From CAZNYN01 sp964577295 (GTDB taxonomy: Bacteria; Synergistota; Synergistia; Synergistales; Synergistaceae), in NCBI GenBank assembly GCA_964577295.1, contig CAZNYN010000031.1, forward strand, positions 1-23,055: a stretch of 23,055 bases of DNA, read 5' to 3'. This document shows, piece by piece, positions 1 to 7,861 of the stretch (its first letter is position 1; each line of letters starts with the position of its first letter). The position numbers and the translations under genes are program-made. Under the pieces are notes generated by a model, which was not told the origin of the DNA, ran no database searches, and worked only from the letters and a program-made list of their open reading frames with translations.

Positions 1-171
1 GGAGTCTCGTCGGGAATAAGGGCCGCGGGGCACAGTCAGATTGTTGACCCGTGGGGCAATCTCATAGCCGGCAGCGGCTATGAGGAAACCATAGTCAGCG
101 CCGAGATTTCACATGACGAAGTTCTGCGGATAAGGAAGGAATTTCCCGTTTTAAATGACAGGCGGCTTTAG
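1..171 (+). CDS. Carbon-nitrogen hydrolase (omega-amidase/Nit2-like), C-terminal fragment
   Basis: The 5' end is cut by the window edge; only the last 56 codons are present, read in the frame starting at base 1 and ending at TAG 169-171. The fragment contains GHSQIVDPWGNLIA, which fits the last strand-turn region of the nitrilase superfamily, where the protein re-enters the core after the catalytic Cys. It then has a charged tail ending in a KEFPVLNDRRL-type sequence, common at the end of omega-amidase/YafV/Nit2 proteins. Those enzymes hydrolyse alpha-ketoglutaramate, alpha-ketosuccinamate or similar small amides in the cytoplasm. The catalytic Glu-Lys-Cys residues lie outside the window, so the subfamily is inferred from the tail alone. 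The gene converges on lrgB with a 62-base gap holding only weak hairpins (for example arms 210-216/222-228). Confidence 0.75.
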   Translation, partial: GVSSGIRAAGHSQIVDPWGNLIAGSGYEETIVSAEISHDEVLRIRKEFPVLNDRRL

Positions 172-233
172 CCTTTTGCATTTGCGGAGGCTTTCTGTAG
201 TTGTCAGGCAGAGAAAAACTGTTTCTCTTGGAT

Positions 234-926
234 TTATATCCACATTGCCGCAAGCGGTACGGCGAATACTGTCAATATTCCCGTAAGAGCTATGGCAAGC
301 CCGCTCATTGCGCCCTCTGTCTCTCCCATTTCCATTGCCTTTGCAGTTCCTATTGCGTGCGATGCGGAGCCGATTGCGATTCCAACCGCGATCGGTTCTT
401 TTATACGGAAAAAGTTCATAAGAGCCGGTGCTATTGTGTAGCCTATAATGCCTGAAAAAATTATTGAAATTACGGCAATATTCACGAGACCGCCGAGCTC
501 CTCGCATATTCCGATTCCTATGGCGGTCGTTACCGACTTTGGAAGAAATGTCACATAGTGAACATGTGAAAATTTAAAAATAAGTGAGAGTAAATATACA
601 GACACGGTGCTTGATGCCGTTCCCATGAGAATGCCCGCCGATATTGCCTTGCAGTGTTTTTTTATAAGGCGGAGATTTTCGTAGAGAGGCAAAGACAGGC
701 AGATTGTTGCAGGTGTCAGCAAATAGCTTATATATTGGGCGCTCTCGTTGTAGCTTTTGTAATCTATTTTTAAAAACAGCAATAGGCATGCTGTAAATGT
801 CATACCTGTCAGTATGGGATTTAGAAGGGCAAATCTTGTTTTCTTGTACAGGGCAAGCCCTACTTGGTATCCTGCCAATGTGATGATGGCCCCGATGAAG
901 AGGGATGAGTCTGCAAAATTATTCAT
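234..926 (-). CDS. lrgB: LrgB/CidB family membrane protein
   Basis: The 230-residue, multi-span hydrophobic protein has the normal LrgB length. Recognisable family sequence includes PKSVTT (residues 129-134) and the C-terminal block IGSASHAIGTAKAMEMG (about 185-201), followed by EGAMSGLAIALTGILT. LrgB works with LrgA in the inner membrane. The pair was first described as a holin/antiholin-like modulator of autolysis; LrgAB-type pairs in Bacillus (PftAB) and Streptococcus mutans were later linked to pyruvate transport. That role is an attractive inference here because PEP carboxykinase and fumarase are nearby. The start ATG overlaps the last 8 bases of lrgA and is preceded by an AGAGG ribosome site inside lrgA, implying translational coupling. 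No LytS/LytR two-component regulator is visible in the window. Confidence 0.9.
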   Translation of the reverse strand: MNNFADSSLFIGAIITLAGYQVGLALYKKTRFALLNPILTGMTFTACLLLFLKIDYKSYNESAQYISYLLTPATICLSLPLYENLRLIKKHCKAISAGILMGTASSTVSVYLLSLIFKFSHVHYVTFLPKSVTTAIGIGICEELGGLVNIAVISIIFSGIIGYTIAPALMNFFRIKEPIAVGIAIGSASHAIGTAKAMEMGETEGAMSGLAIALTGILTVFAVPLAAMWI

Positions 927-1272
927 GTTTGCCTCTTTTTATGACGGCCTGGGTTGTGAGCCCCGTCAGAACTATTGTTACTGCTGTTGTCAGAACAAGC
1001 AGCAGGCCGGCCTCTATGTATAAGCCTTTGAGTGTGTGGTAATACTCAATAATTCCAACCGCTGCAGGAATAAACATCACAGGCATTATTTCGATTAGAA
1101 AGAGGGCTGTCTCTTTTATATAGGCGGGCTTGATGAGCCCTTTTTGAAGGGCAGCGAGCATTATAAGAAGTCCGTATATGCTTGCCGGTATTGGCAGGGG
1201 GACTATGCTGTGTATAACCTCCGCCATGAATGCGAAAGATATTATAATGGTGAATTGACGTAAGTATTTCAT
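919..1272 (-). CDS. lrgA: LrgA/CidA family membrane protein
   Basis: This 117-residue protein has about four predicted membrane segments and the usual LrgA size. The segment VIHSIVPLPIPASIYGLLIMLAAL fits the family pattern in which a short loop rich in Pro and Ile precedes a Gly-Leu helix. An AAGGAG ribosome site sits 7 bases before the ATG, supporting this start. It is the first gene of a two-gene lrgAB operon and is transcribed divergently from the MFS-fumarase operon. By family knowledge it is the holin-like partner of LrgB, or the other half of a pyruvate-type transporter; the sequence cannot say which. A possible minus-strand promoter (TTGACA at 1411-1406, weak -10 near 1386-1381) overlaps the plus-strand MFS promoter. 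Confidence 0.88.
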   Translation of the reverse strand: MKYLRQFTIIISFAFMAEVIHSIVPLPIPASIYGLLIMLAALQKGLIKPAYIKETALFLIEIMPVMFIPAAVGIIEYYHTLKGLYIEAGLLLVLTTAVTIVLTGLTTQAVIKRGKHE

Positions 1273-1379
1273 ACTTTTATCTCCTTGACCGAATGTGCTG
1301 AGTTTTTTGTCTTTGTAATCAGTGAGGGTTTTTATTGCCCGCAGAATTAAGATCTGTTTTCAGCCATATTAACCTAGTG

Positions 1380-1388
1380 TGCTATAAT
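1380..1388 (+). promoter_or_regulatory. Extended -10 promoter of the MFS-fumarase operon
   Basis: TGCTATAAT is a perfect -10 with the TGN extension. No good -35 is visible at the standard distance, as expected for extended -10 promoters. The predicted start site near 1395 leaves a leader of about 50 bases before the ATG at 1445. The same TGC extension recurs at other promoters in this window (4351, 15235, and on the minus strand at 15198). Confidence 0.6.
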
Positions 1389-1411
1389 CTGCATGCGTCA
1401 GATTTTGTCAA
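1381..1411 (-). promoter_or_regulatory. Possible lrgAB promoter, overlapping the divergent MFS promoter
   Basis: On the minus strand a consensus TTGACA (1411-1406) is followed after 19 bases by TATAGC (1386-1381), a weak -10 match. The spacing is long, so confidence is low. If real, the two divergent transcripts share the same roughly 30 bp and would compete for RNA polymerase. Confidence 0.3.
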
Positions 1412-1444
1412 GAGTATATTATATCATGTGGAGTTGTTGTATTA

Positions 1445-2692
1445 ATGAACAGTACAAAGGACACTCTTTTTACGCCGCTGTTTTTTTCCATCTTCATGCC
1501 TTTTGCCTTGGGGTACTTTGTATCAGTGCTTTTGGGAAGCGCCAATGCCGCTATGTCTCCGATACTGGTGGAAACCTTCTCGCTCTCTCCCGCGGACCTT
1601 GGTTTTATGACTTCTGTATACTTAATTTCATTTGGACTGGCACAATTCCCCGTAGGTGTCTTTCTCGACAGGTACGGAGCAAGGAAAACTTTAGCTCCGT
1701 CTCTTATCTTCGCTGTAACCGGCGCTTTTCTCTTCGCCTTTTCCAATAATATGACATCTCTTGTAATTTCCAGGGCTATCAGCGGCATCGGTCTTTCCGG
1801 CTGTCTTATGGCAGCTTTTAAGGCCTATGCGGAGAAATTTCCCCCGGAACGTCTTCCGTTCATATACAGCATCCAATGTCTTTTCGGAGGCATAGGAGGC
1901 ATGGCGGCGACAAAGCCTATATTGATAGCGGTAACGATTATAAATTGGAGAACATTATTTATAATACTTGGAGTTTTCACCCTCTTTGTTGCGGCTCTGA
2001 TATGGTTTGTCGTCCCAAAAGATGAGGAAAACAGAAAGAACGGCGGAACTGCGCTTTTTACTCTGCTAAGAAGCATGCTCGGCTTCTTTAAAGACCCGAG
2101 ATTTATTTTAGTTGCGCCTGTTGTGACTGCTGCTCAGAGCGTTATGTTTGCCTACCTCTACTTATGGATAAGTCCGTGGATGAGGGATGTGGCTGGAACG
2201 GGAAACTCCGACACAGGCATGTTCATGATGACTGCTTCCGCAGGTGCTGCTTTGGGATATTTCCTGAACGGAGTCCTTGCAGATTGGCTTAACAAGCGCG
2301 GACTTTTCTCATGGGAAAAGCTTTATCTCTATTCAGGTGTCTTTATATCACTATTCTTGGCTCTCATAGCAGTGATAAACGGCAAAACAGCGGCTCTTAT
2401 CTGGGGGCCGGTTATGTTTCTCTCTACAATGTCAATGATATCATTTCCCATAATTCGGCGTCTGTACCATAATGACGAAGTCGGCCGAGTCATGTCCCTT
2501 CTTAACTTTACAATTTTTCTGGCCTCCTTTTTACTTCAGTGGCTTGTAGGAGTAATATTAAACATGTATCCTGTTGTCGGAGGTCAATTTTCCGCAGAAG
2601 GACACAGAATATGCGTCTGGATAATCGCCGCGATAAATATGGCGGCAGCGATTCATCTGTACTTCGGGCTTCGCAGAATCGGGAAAATATAG
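1445..2692 (+). CDS. MFS transporter, probable organic-acid permease
   Basis: This 415-residue protein has about 12 predicted membrane segments, the standard major facilitator length. The cytoplasmic loop 2-3 motif A is clear at residues 71-81 (GVFLDRYGARK), and a central charged loop after residue 190 (KDEENRKNGG) separates the two six-helix halves. A GTGGAG ribosome site lies 11 bases before the ATG. The stop codon TAG is part of the Shine-Dalgarno of the next gene, the fumarase alpha subunit, so the three genes almost certainly form one operon. The substrate is not encoded by any motif I can read. Linkage to a class I fumarase suggests a C4-dicarboxylate or related hydroxy acid, which is inference only. 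Confidence 0.85.
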   Translation: MNSTKDTLFTPLFFSIFMPFALGYFVSVLLGSANAAMSPILVETFSLSPADLGFMTSVYLISFGLAQFPVGVFLDRYGARKTLAPSLIFAVTGAFLFAFSNNMTSLVISRAISGIGLSGCLMAAFKAYAEKFPPERLPFIYSIQCLFGGIGGMAATKPILIAVTIINWRTLFIILGVFTLFVAALIWFVVPKDEENRKNGGTALFTLLRSMLGFFKDPRFILVAPVVTAAQSVMFAYLYLWISPWMRDVAGTGNSDTGMFMMTASAGAALGYFLNGVLADWLNKRGLFSWEKLYLYSGVFISLFLALIAVINGKTAALIWGPVMFLSTMSMISFPIIRRLYHNDEVGRVMSLLNFTIFLASFLLQWLVGVILNMYPVVGGQFSAEGHRICVWIIAAINMAAAIHLYFGLRRIGKI

Positions 2693-2703
2693 GAGGCGGC
2701 TTA

Positions 2704-3573
2704 ATGAAACATTATGCTATCGACTCAAAAGAGATATCAGAAACAGTAAAAAATCTGGCACTCAAAGCCAATATAGAACTCCCGCCGGGGATGAAGAACT
2801 TAATAAAGTCCGCAAAAGACATTGAGACTCAACCTCTTGCAGGGCAGGCTCTTGACGATATTTTGACAAATGTGGAACTTGCTGCGGAAAAAAGAATGCC
2901 ACTATGCCAGGACTGCGGCCTTGCGGTTGTCTTTATCGAGCTTGGTCAGGATGCACATGTGAACGGAGACATAACGGAAGCAGTTAACAGCGGCGTAAGA
3001 AGCGCCTATACGGAAGGATATCTTCGCAAGTCGGTAGTTTTAGATCCGCTCTTTAATCGTAAAAACAGCGGCGACAACACACCGGCAATAATACACTGGT
3101 CAATTGTACCGGGACATAACATGAAAATAACAATATCTCCTAAGGGAATGGGCAGCGAAAATATGAGCAAAATATTTATGCTGAAGCCGGCCGACGGAGC
3201 GGAAGGTGTCATAAAAGCGGTAATTGAAACAGTGAAAGCGGCCGGCCCTAATCCATGTCCTCCCATAGTTCTGGGAATAGGCATAGGAGGAAATTTTGAA
3301 ACAGTCGCATTGGCTGCAAAACGTGCGCTTCTTGCCAAAGAAGGAGTGCGCAGCGACATAAAAGAATATGCCGCAATGGAAGAGAGAATAATATCCGAGG
3401 CTAATGCATTAGGCATAGGAGCTGGGGGATACGGCGGAGACACAACCGTGCTGGATGCTCACATAGAGACATTGCCGACCCACATAGCGGGAATGCCCGT
3501 AGCTGTGAATATATGCTGTCACGCTCTCCGTCATGCCTCGGCGGAAATAGAGGGGAGGCTGTGCAATGATTAA
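2704..3573 (+). CDS. fumA: Class I fumarate hydratase, alpha subunit
   Basis: The 289-residue product matches the N-terminal half of iron-sulfur class I fumarases (fumarate + water to L-malate), encoded as a separate subunit as in many anaerobes and archaea. Three candidate [4Fe-4S] cysteine sites are visible: PLCQDCG (66-72), NPCPPIVLGIGIGGN (183-197) and NICCHALRHA (269-278). These correspond to the three cluster ligands known from the single-chain enzymes. I chose the ATG at 2704 because GGAGG precedes it by 8 bases; the open frame extends upstream but only inside the MFS gene. It overlaps the beta subunit by 8 bases. The closest alternative is L(+)-tartrate dehydratase (TtdA/TtdB), which shares the same fold and signatures and cannot be excluded. 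Confidence 0.9.
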   Translation: MKHYAIDSKEISETVKNLALKANIELPPGMKNLIKSAKDIETQPLAGQALDDILTNVELAAEKRMPLCQDCGLAVVFIELGQDAHVNGDITEAVNSGVRSAYTEGYLRKSVVLDPLFNRKNSGDNTPAIIHWSIVPGHNMKITISPKGMGSENMSKIFMLKPADGAEGVIKAVIETVKAAGPNPCPPIVLGIGIGGNFETVALAAKRALLAKEGVRSDIKEYAAMEERIISEANALGIGAGGYGGDTTVLDAHIETLPTHIAGMPVAVNICCHALRHASAEIEGRLCND

Positions 3574-4090
3574 ACATATTACTGTGCCTCTGACAGAAGA
3601 GGCAGTCGCAGACTTGAAGGCCGGAGATATAGTAAGACTCAGCGGCAAAATCCTTGTGGCCAGAGATGCTGCGCACAAGCGCCTGACAGAAGACATTAAA
3701 AATGGCAAAGAAATTCCGTTCTCACTGAAAGACGAGACAATATTTTATGCAGGCCCGGCACCCACACCGCCCGGTTTTGTCATAGGCCCTATCGGCCCTA
3801 CGACAAGCGGCAGAATGGACCCTTATACACCGTTTCTTCTGGATATCGGTCTTAAAGGCATGATAGGAAAAGGCAGAAGATCTCAGGAAGTGCTTGACTC
3901 AATTGTAAAAAATAAGGCCGTATATTTGGGAGCAACTGGAGGAACGGCTGTGCTGCTTTCAAATTCCGTAGTAAGTGTCGAAAAAGTGGCATACGACGAC
4001 CTGGGCCCGGAGGCTATTCTGCGCCTTGAGGTAAAAGAAATGCCCCTTGTAGTCTTGGCAGACTCACAAGGAGAGTGCCTGTATAAGTAA
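3566..4090 (+). CDS. fumB: Class I fumarate hydratase, beta subunit
   Basis: The 174-residue product corresponds to the C-terminal, cluster-free half of class I fumarase/tartrate dehydratase, which supplies substrate-binding residues to the alpha subunit's iron-sulfur site. Family signatures include ARDAAHKRL (32-40), GPIGPTTSGRMDPYTP (74-89) and LGATGGTAVLLS (121-132). The ATG at 3566 lies inside the alpha gene, giving an ATGATTAA overlap that should couple translation and equalise subunit stoichiometry. It is the last gene of the MFS-fumarase operon and is followed within 30 bases by a strong intrinsic terminator. Substrate assignment (fumarate rather than tartrate) rests on family prevalence and is not proven by a residue I can point to. 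Confidence 0.9.
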   Translation: MIKHITVPLTEEAVADLKAGDIVRLSGKILVARDAAHKRLTEDIKNGKEIPFSLKDETIFYAGPAPTPPGFVIGPIGPTTSGRMDPYTPFLLDIGLKGMIGKGRRSQEVLDSIVKNKAVYLGATGGTAVLLSNSVVSVEKVAYDDLGPEAILRLEVKEMPLVVLADSQGECLYK

Positions 4091-4116
4091 GAATTGCTTA
4101 GAGTAAAATAAGGCCG

Positions 4117-4159
4117 TATGGGGAAAATCTTGGATATGAGGTTTTCCCCATATTTTTTT
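4117..4159 (+). terminator. Strong intrinsic terminator after the fumarase operon
   Basis: Arms TATGGGGAAAA (4117-4127) and TTTTCCCCATA (4142-4152) pair perfectly and extend inward by a few pairs. A run of seven T follows at 4153-4159. It ends the MFS-fumAB transcript. Confidence 0.92.
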
Positions 4160-4448
4160 GCTGATTGGAGAATTCTATAATTAGCGGATTAACACATCAA
4201 TTGCATGTTAAATATATTCCAATAAGGTTATGTTTCAAAGTATAATAAAGTGAAATCGCCTTATTGCCTTATGTAAAAATTTATTTTATGGTTCGTACAA
4301 TAACTTATTAGTATAAACTTAAGTAATTTCTTGCATATATGGCTTTTCTCTGCTAGAATGAAAAACAGTTCAATGTAACCTTACTGCACAAATTTGTATT
4401 ATGTGTAGTGATGTCTACAGTGTGCACAATATTTTGGAGGTGTTTTGT
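4160..4448 (+). promoter_or_regulatory. Upstream region and promoter of TRAP locus 1
   Basis: This AT-rich gene-free region holds a good promoter: TTGCAT (4331-4336), 17-base spacer, TAGAAT (4354-4359) with a TGC extension. An 8-bp palindrome ACTTAAGT (4317-4324) lies just upstream of the -35. A block starting TATTTTATGGTTC at 4282 recurs upstream of the second TRAP locus at 7781 at nearly the same distance from the -35 (49 versus 52 bases), suggesting an activator site. Nothing recognisable was seen in 4160-4281. The leader is about 80 bases and ends in GGAGG (4436-4440). Confidence 0.7.
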
Positions 4449-5396
4449 ATGAGTAGAGCAGTAAGATTTGCAGCAGCATTGGTCTTCATCTTTTTATTTG
4501 CAGGAATAGCATCCGCGGCAACATTTATCAACATCGGAACGGGCTCGACAGGAGGAACGTACTATCCGGTCGGCGCAGCAATGGCTAAGGTGTGGAACGC
4601 CTCTGTTCCAGGAATGAAAGCCAATGCTCAGTCTACAGGCGGCACAGCTCAGAATCTTGCACTTCTCGGCAAAGGCGAAGCTGAAGTTATCTTCGCAGAC
4701 GGACTTTACTTCTTCGCATACACAGGCAAGGGAGAATTTAAAGGCAAAGCTATGAAAAATCTCCGCGGCCTTGTTCCTCTTTACGCCGAACCCATACACT
4801 TCCTCGTTGCCAAAGGCAGCCCGATAAAGTCTATTGCCGACCTTAAAGGCAAAAGAGTATCAGTAGGAGCTGTCGGAAGCGGAACAGAAGTTACAGTACG
4901 CACCCTTCTGAAGTGTGCGGGACTCGACCCCGACAAAGATATAAAAGCTGAAAACCTCGGACTTTCCGACACGGCAGCGGCATTTGCAGACAATAATATT
5001 GACGCGGCTCTTACAGTCGGCGCGCTTGGCATTGCCGGTGTTGTAGAAATTTCAACTCTTGGCACGGCAGAATTCCGTGATTTCACACCTGATATAATTG
5101 CAAAACTTGCAAAGGAACTACCTTACTACATGGCATTTGATATTCCCGCCAATACATATAAGGGGCAGAAAAAAGCAGTCAAATCAATGGCAAGCTGGAA
5201 TGTTCTTATTACAACAGATAAGCTTAACGATGAAGACGCATATAAGATGACAAAGGCCCTGATGGATAAAAAGAAGGATATTCTCAATGTCTCAACCCGC
5301 CTTGCCTCCATGTCCCCCGAGAATCTGAAATATGTACAGGTTCCTCTTCACAACGGAGCACAGAAGTACTTCAAAGAAATCGGAGCAATAAAATAA
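4449..5396 (+). CDS. TAXI family TRAP transporter solute-binding protein, copy 1
   Basis: This 315-residue periplasmic binding protein has a Sec signal peptide: MSRAVRF, a hydrophobic stretch, then ASA-A near residues 22-24. The mature start TFINIGTGSTGGTYYPVGAAMAK is diagnostic of the TAXI (TRAP-associated extracytoplasmic immunogenic) family. TAXI proteins hand substrate to a tripartite, sodium-driven TRAP permease; characterised members bind glutamate or related dicarboxylates, but the ligand here is unknown. The ATG at 4449 is preceded by GGAGG with an 8-base spacer; the open frame extends upstream to 4401 but without a ribosome site. It is followed by a terminator-like hairpin and then its fused permease. 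It is nearly identical to the paralogue at 7954-8901 except in the signal peptide. Confidence 0.95.
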   Translation: MSRAVRFAAALVFIFLFAGIASAATFINIGTGSTGGTYYPVGAAMAKVWNASVPGMKANAQSTGGTAQNLALLGKGEAEVIFADGLYFFAYTGKGEFKGKAMKNLRGLVPLYAEPIHFLVAKGSPIKSIADLKGKRVSVGAVGSGTEVTVRTLLKCAGLDPDKDIKAENLGLSDTAAAFADNNIDAALTVGALGIAGVVEISTLGTAEFRDFTPDIIAKLAKELPYYMAFDIPANTYKGQKKAVKSMASWNVLITTDKLNDEDAYKMTKALMDKKKDILNVSTRLASMSPENLKYVQVPLHNGAQKYFKEIGAIK

Positions 5397-5403
5397 ATTC
5401 TTT

Positions 5404-5431
5404 GGGGGAGTTTTTCTCCCCCATATTTTTT
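5404..5431 (+). terminator. Intercistronic terminator-like hairpin in TRAP locus 1
   Basis: Arms GGGGGAG (5404-5410) and CTCCCCC (5416-5422) flank a T5 loop and are followed by ATA and six T (5426-5431). Placed between binding protein and permease, it probably acts as a partial terminator or 3'-end stabiliser that makes the binding protein more abundant than the permease. Confidence 0.8.
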
Positions 5432-5453
5432 CAGAAACGGGGTATCGCAGCTG

Positions 5454-7409
5454 ATGATTGAAGAAAAGAAAAACAACAGCCTCTTAGATGATCTCTCCAT
5501 AGACGAAAACCAGGTTAACGACCTTATCGAAAAGTATGATGCTGAAAGCAGATACCGCAGACTTAACGGTCTGCAGGGAAAATTTATAACACTTCTGCTT
5601 GTGTGCATGTCCCTCTTTCATCTTTATACGGCAGGCGTTGCAACCATGCCTATCACCATTCAAAGAGCAGTTCACCTTACATTCGCAATAACAGCCGTCT
5701 TTATTCTGTTTCCGGCTACAAGAAAAGGCTCAAAAACATCCACACCGATTTATGACTGGATTCTTGCCGCCGCAGGGGCATTTGTCATCGGCTACATTAT
5801 CTTCTTTTTTAACGATATTGCCCGCCGCGGAGCCGAGCCTCTGAACTATGAAATCTACTTGGGAGTTGCGGCAATAGTGCTCGTACTGGAGGCGGGACGC
5901 CGTGTCGTGGGCAATGTTCTTCCCTGTCTCAGCCTCATCTTTCTTGGCTACTGCTACTTTGGCAACTATGCCCCGGGCATGTTTCAGATAAGAGGCTACT
6001 CACTGAGCAGAATTATCCAGCACATGTATTTGACTCCGGAAGGCATATTTGGACTTGCTCTCGGCGTCTCCGCAACATTTGTAATAGTCTTCATTATCTT
6101 TGGAGCGTTTCTCTCTCAAAGCGGAGGAGCCCGCTTTTTCAACGAGCTTGCTCTTGCTGTGGCGGGAGGAAAGCCCGGCGGCCCTGCCAAGGTTGCCGTC
6201 GTAGCATCGGGGCTTTTGGGAACTATTAACGGGTCTTCGGTAGCGAATGTCGCCACAACGGGAACATTTACTATTCCGCTTATGAAAAAAGTCGGATACC
6301 CACCCTACTATGCCGGAGCTGTAGAAGCCTGTGCATCCACAGGAGGCCAGCTCATGCCTCCTATCATGGGTGCGGGAGCGTTCATAATGAGCGAATTCCT
6401 TGGAATATCCTACCTCTCAATAGCAGCCGCAGCTATAATACCGGCTATTATTTACTACACTGCCATATTCACCAACGTACATATCAGAGCTAAAAAACAG
6501 AAACTCGAAGGATTGCCGAAGGATCAGCTGCCTGTTTTGGCAAATGTCATGAAAACCGACGGGCACTTGCTGATTCCCGTCCTTGTCATCATAGTCACTC
6601 TTTTGATGAAATACACTCCGCTTCGTGCCGGTTTTATCGGTGTCGTTTCCGTTATCCTTGTCAGTTCTTTGAAAAAGAACACAAGAATGGGGATTGCCGA
6701 CATAATCAAAGCTCTTGAAGAAGGCGCAAGAGGAGCTCTCGGTGTCGCTCTGGCATGCTCATTAGTTGGATTTATCGTAGGAACATCCTCACTAACCTCC
6801 CTTGGTCTGACGATATCGAACAATATTATCGACATATCAGGCGGGAATCTGGTTCTGACTCTCATACTGGCAATGGTGGCCTGTCTTGTACTCGGCATGG
6901 GGCTTCCGACTACTGCGAATTACATAGTATGCAGTACGATAATAGCTCCGGCTCTGATAGGAATGAATGTTCTTCCTCTGGCGGCTCACTTGTTTGTGTT
7001 CTACTTCGGCATAATGGCTGACCTCACTCCGCCCGTCTGTCTTGCCGCCTTCACCGGAGCGGGAATTGCGGGAGCAAGCCCTGCCAAAACAGGCATGACT
7101 GCCACAAGGATAGCATTGGCGTCATATTTGCTGCCCTACATGTTTGTCTATAATCCAATGCTGCTTTTGCAGAAAGTTGTCCCGTTTGAACTTGCAGTGC
7201 TAGTAATTTCTTCCTTCCTCGGCGTAATTGTTCTGGCTGGAGCTTTTGAGGGGTGGATGTACCGTACTCTTAAAAATTATGAAAGAGTATTTCTGGGAAT
7301 AGCCGCACTTGTCGCAATCCACCATAATATGGCTCTGAGCGTTGGCGCTACCATTGTAATTGTAGCAATGCTCTTCTTCTTGAAGAAAACCTCAAAAACG
7401 GAATCATAA
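5454..7409 (+). CDS. TRAP transporter fused permease (4TM/12TM, DctQM-type), copy 1
   Basis: This 651-residue inner-membrane protein fuses the small DctQ-like subunit (roughly residues 40-190) to the large DctM-like subunit (roughly 195-650), the arrangement normal for TAXI systems. A hydrophilic, acidic N-terminal stretch of about 40 residues precedes the first helix. DctM-type signatures are clear: GTINGSSVANVATTGTFTIP (256-275), ASTGGQLMPPIMGAGAF (294-310), GMGLPTTANYIV (about 481-492) and ADLTPPVCLAAFTGAGIAGASPAKTG further on. It acts with the TAXI binding protein encoded 57 bases upstream to import an organic acid with sodium. The ribosome site is weak, consistent with lower expression than the binding protein. 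The copy at 8982-10952 is the same length within five residues. Bases 6867-7030 are unusually similar to that copy. Confidence 0.93.
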   Translation: MIEEKKNNSLLDDLSIDENQVNDLIEKYDAESRYRRLNGLQGKFITLLLVCMSLFHLYTAGVATMPITIQRAVHLTFAITAVFILFPATRKGSKTSTPIYDWILAAAGAFVIGYIIFFFNDIARRGAEPLNYEIYLGVAAIVLVLEAGRRVVGNVLPCLSLIFLGYCYFGNYAPGMFQIRGYSLSRIIQHMYLTPEGIFGLALGVSATFVIVFIIFGAFLSQSGGARFFNELALAVAGGKPGGPAKVAVVASGLLGTINGSSVANVATTGTFTIPLMKKVGYPPYYAGAVEACASTGGQLMPPIMGAGAFIMSEFLGISYLSIAAAAIIPAIIYYTAIFTNVHIRAKKQKLEGLPKDQLPVLANVMKTDGHLLIPVLVIIVTLLMKYTPLRAGFIGVVSVILVSSLKKNTRMGIADIIKALEEGARGALGVALACSLVGFIVGTSSLTSLGLTISNNIIDISGGNLVLTLILAMVACLVLGMGLPTTANYIVCSTIIAPALIGMNVLPLAAHLFVFYFGIMADLTPPVCLAAFTGAGIAGASPAKTGMTATRIALASYLLPYMFVYNPMLLLQKVVPFELAVLVISSFLGVIVLAGAFEGWMYRTLKNYERVFLGIAALVAIHHNMALSVGATIVIVAMLFFLKKTSKTES

Positions 7410-7478
7410 TCATCCGTGGGTCAAACAGACCGGATTATATTATTTGTTTAGTATTGCAATGCAAATTTAGCCAAGTAT

Positions 7479-7520
7479 GCCCGCTTCCCAGTCATAGGGA
7501 TGCGGGCTTGCTTATTTTGG
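7479..7520 (+). terminator. Probable intrinsic terminator of TRAP locus 1
   Basis: GCCCGC (7479-7484) pairs with GCGGGC (7502-7507). After a T/T mismatch, TCCC (7486-7489) pairs with GGGA (7497-7500) around a 7-base loop. The following TTGCTTATTTT is T-rich but interrupted, so efficiency may be moderate. Confidence 0.65.
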
Positions 7521-7832
7521 CACACGGTACACTTGTGTCTGCACCGGTTTCATAATGCAGAAGTTCTGTATATGGCGTTTTTTTAATGGGGCACGTATCT
7601 TTTGTTAATGTATGGGGATTTTGTAATGTGTCAGTAGAGTGCCGATGGCAAGAAGTATTAGTGTATCGATTCATGAATGAGGCAGTATGTGTGTCGGATT
7701 TTGATAATATGTAATTTTATAAACTTTAACACTAAACAATAAAAATAAGTATATGTGGTGTATTGAGATAATTTATAATATATTTTACGGTTCAGACAAT
7801 ATATTACTTAAATATTTAATGCTTCTATCCTA

Positions 7833-7861
7833 TTGCATATGGCACTTTAGTCTGTTAGAAT
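7833..7861 (+). promoter_or_regulatory. Promoter of TRAP locus 2
   Basis: TTGCAT (7833-7838), 17-base spacer and TAGAAT (7856-7861) with a TGT extension are the same boxes and spacing as locus 1. The conserved upstream block starts at 7781. Sequence just downstream of the start site (AAACAG) is also shared. The leader of about 85 bases ends in GGAGG (7940-7944). Confidence 0.72.

Noticed and set aside
2704..4090. L(+)-tartrate dehydratase instead of fumarase
   Set aside because: The two enzymes share fold and signatures and cannot be separated by eye. Fumarase was kept as the more common enzyme; the alternative is noted in the entry.
4241..4246. Isolated TATAAT upstream of TRAP locus 1
   Set aside because: No -35 at a proper distance and no TG extension. 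The promoter at 4331-4359 is conserved with locus 2.
7521..7780. Remnant of a gene between the two TRAP loci
   Set aside because: Short open frames on both strands show no recognisable protein sequence, codon pattern or ribosome sites.
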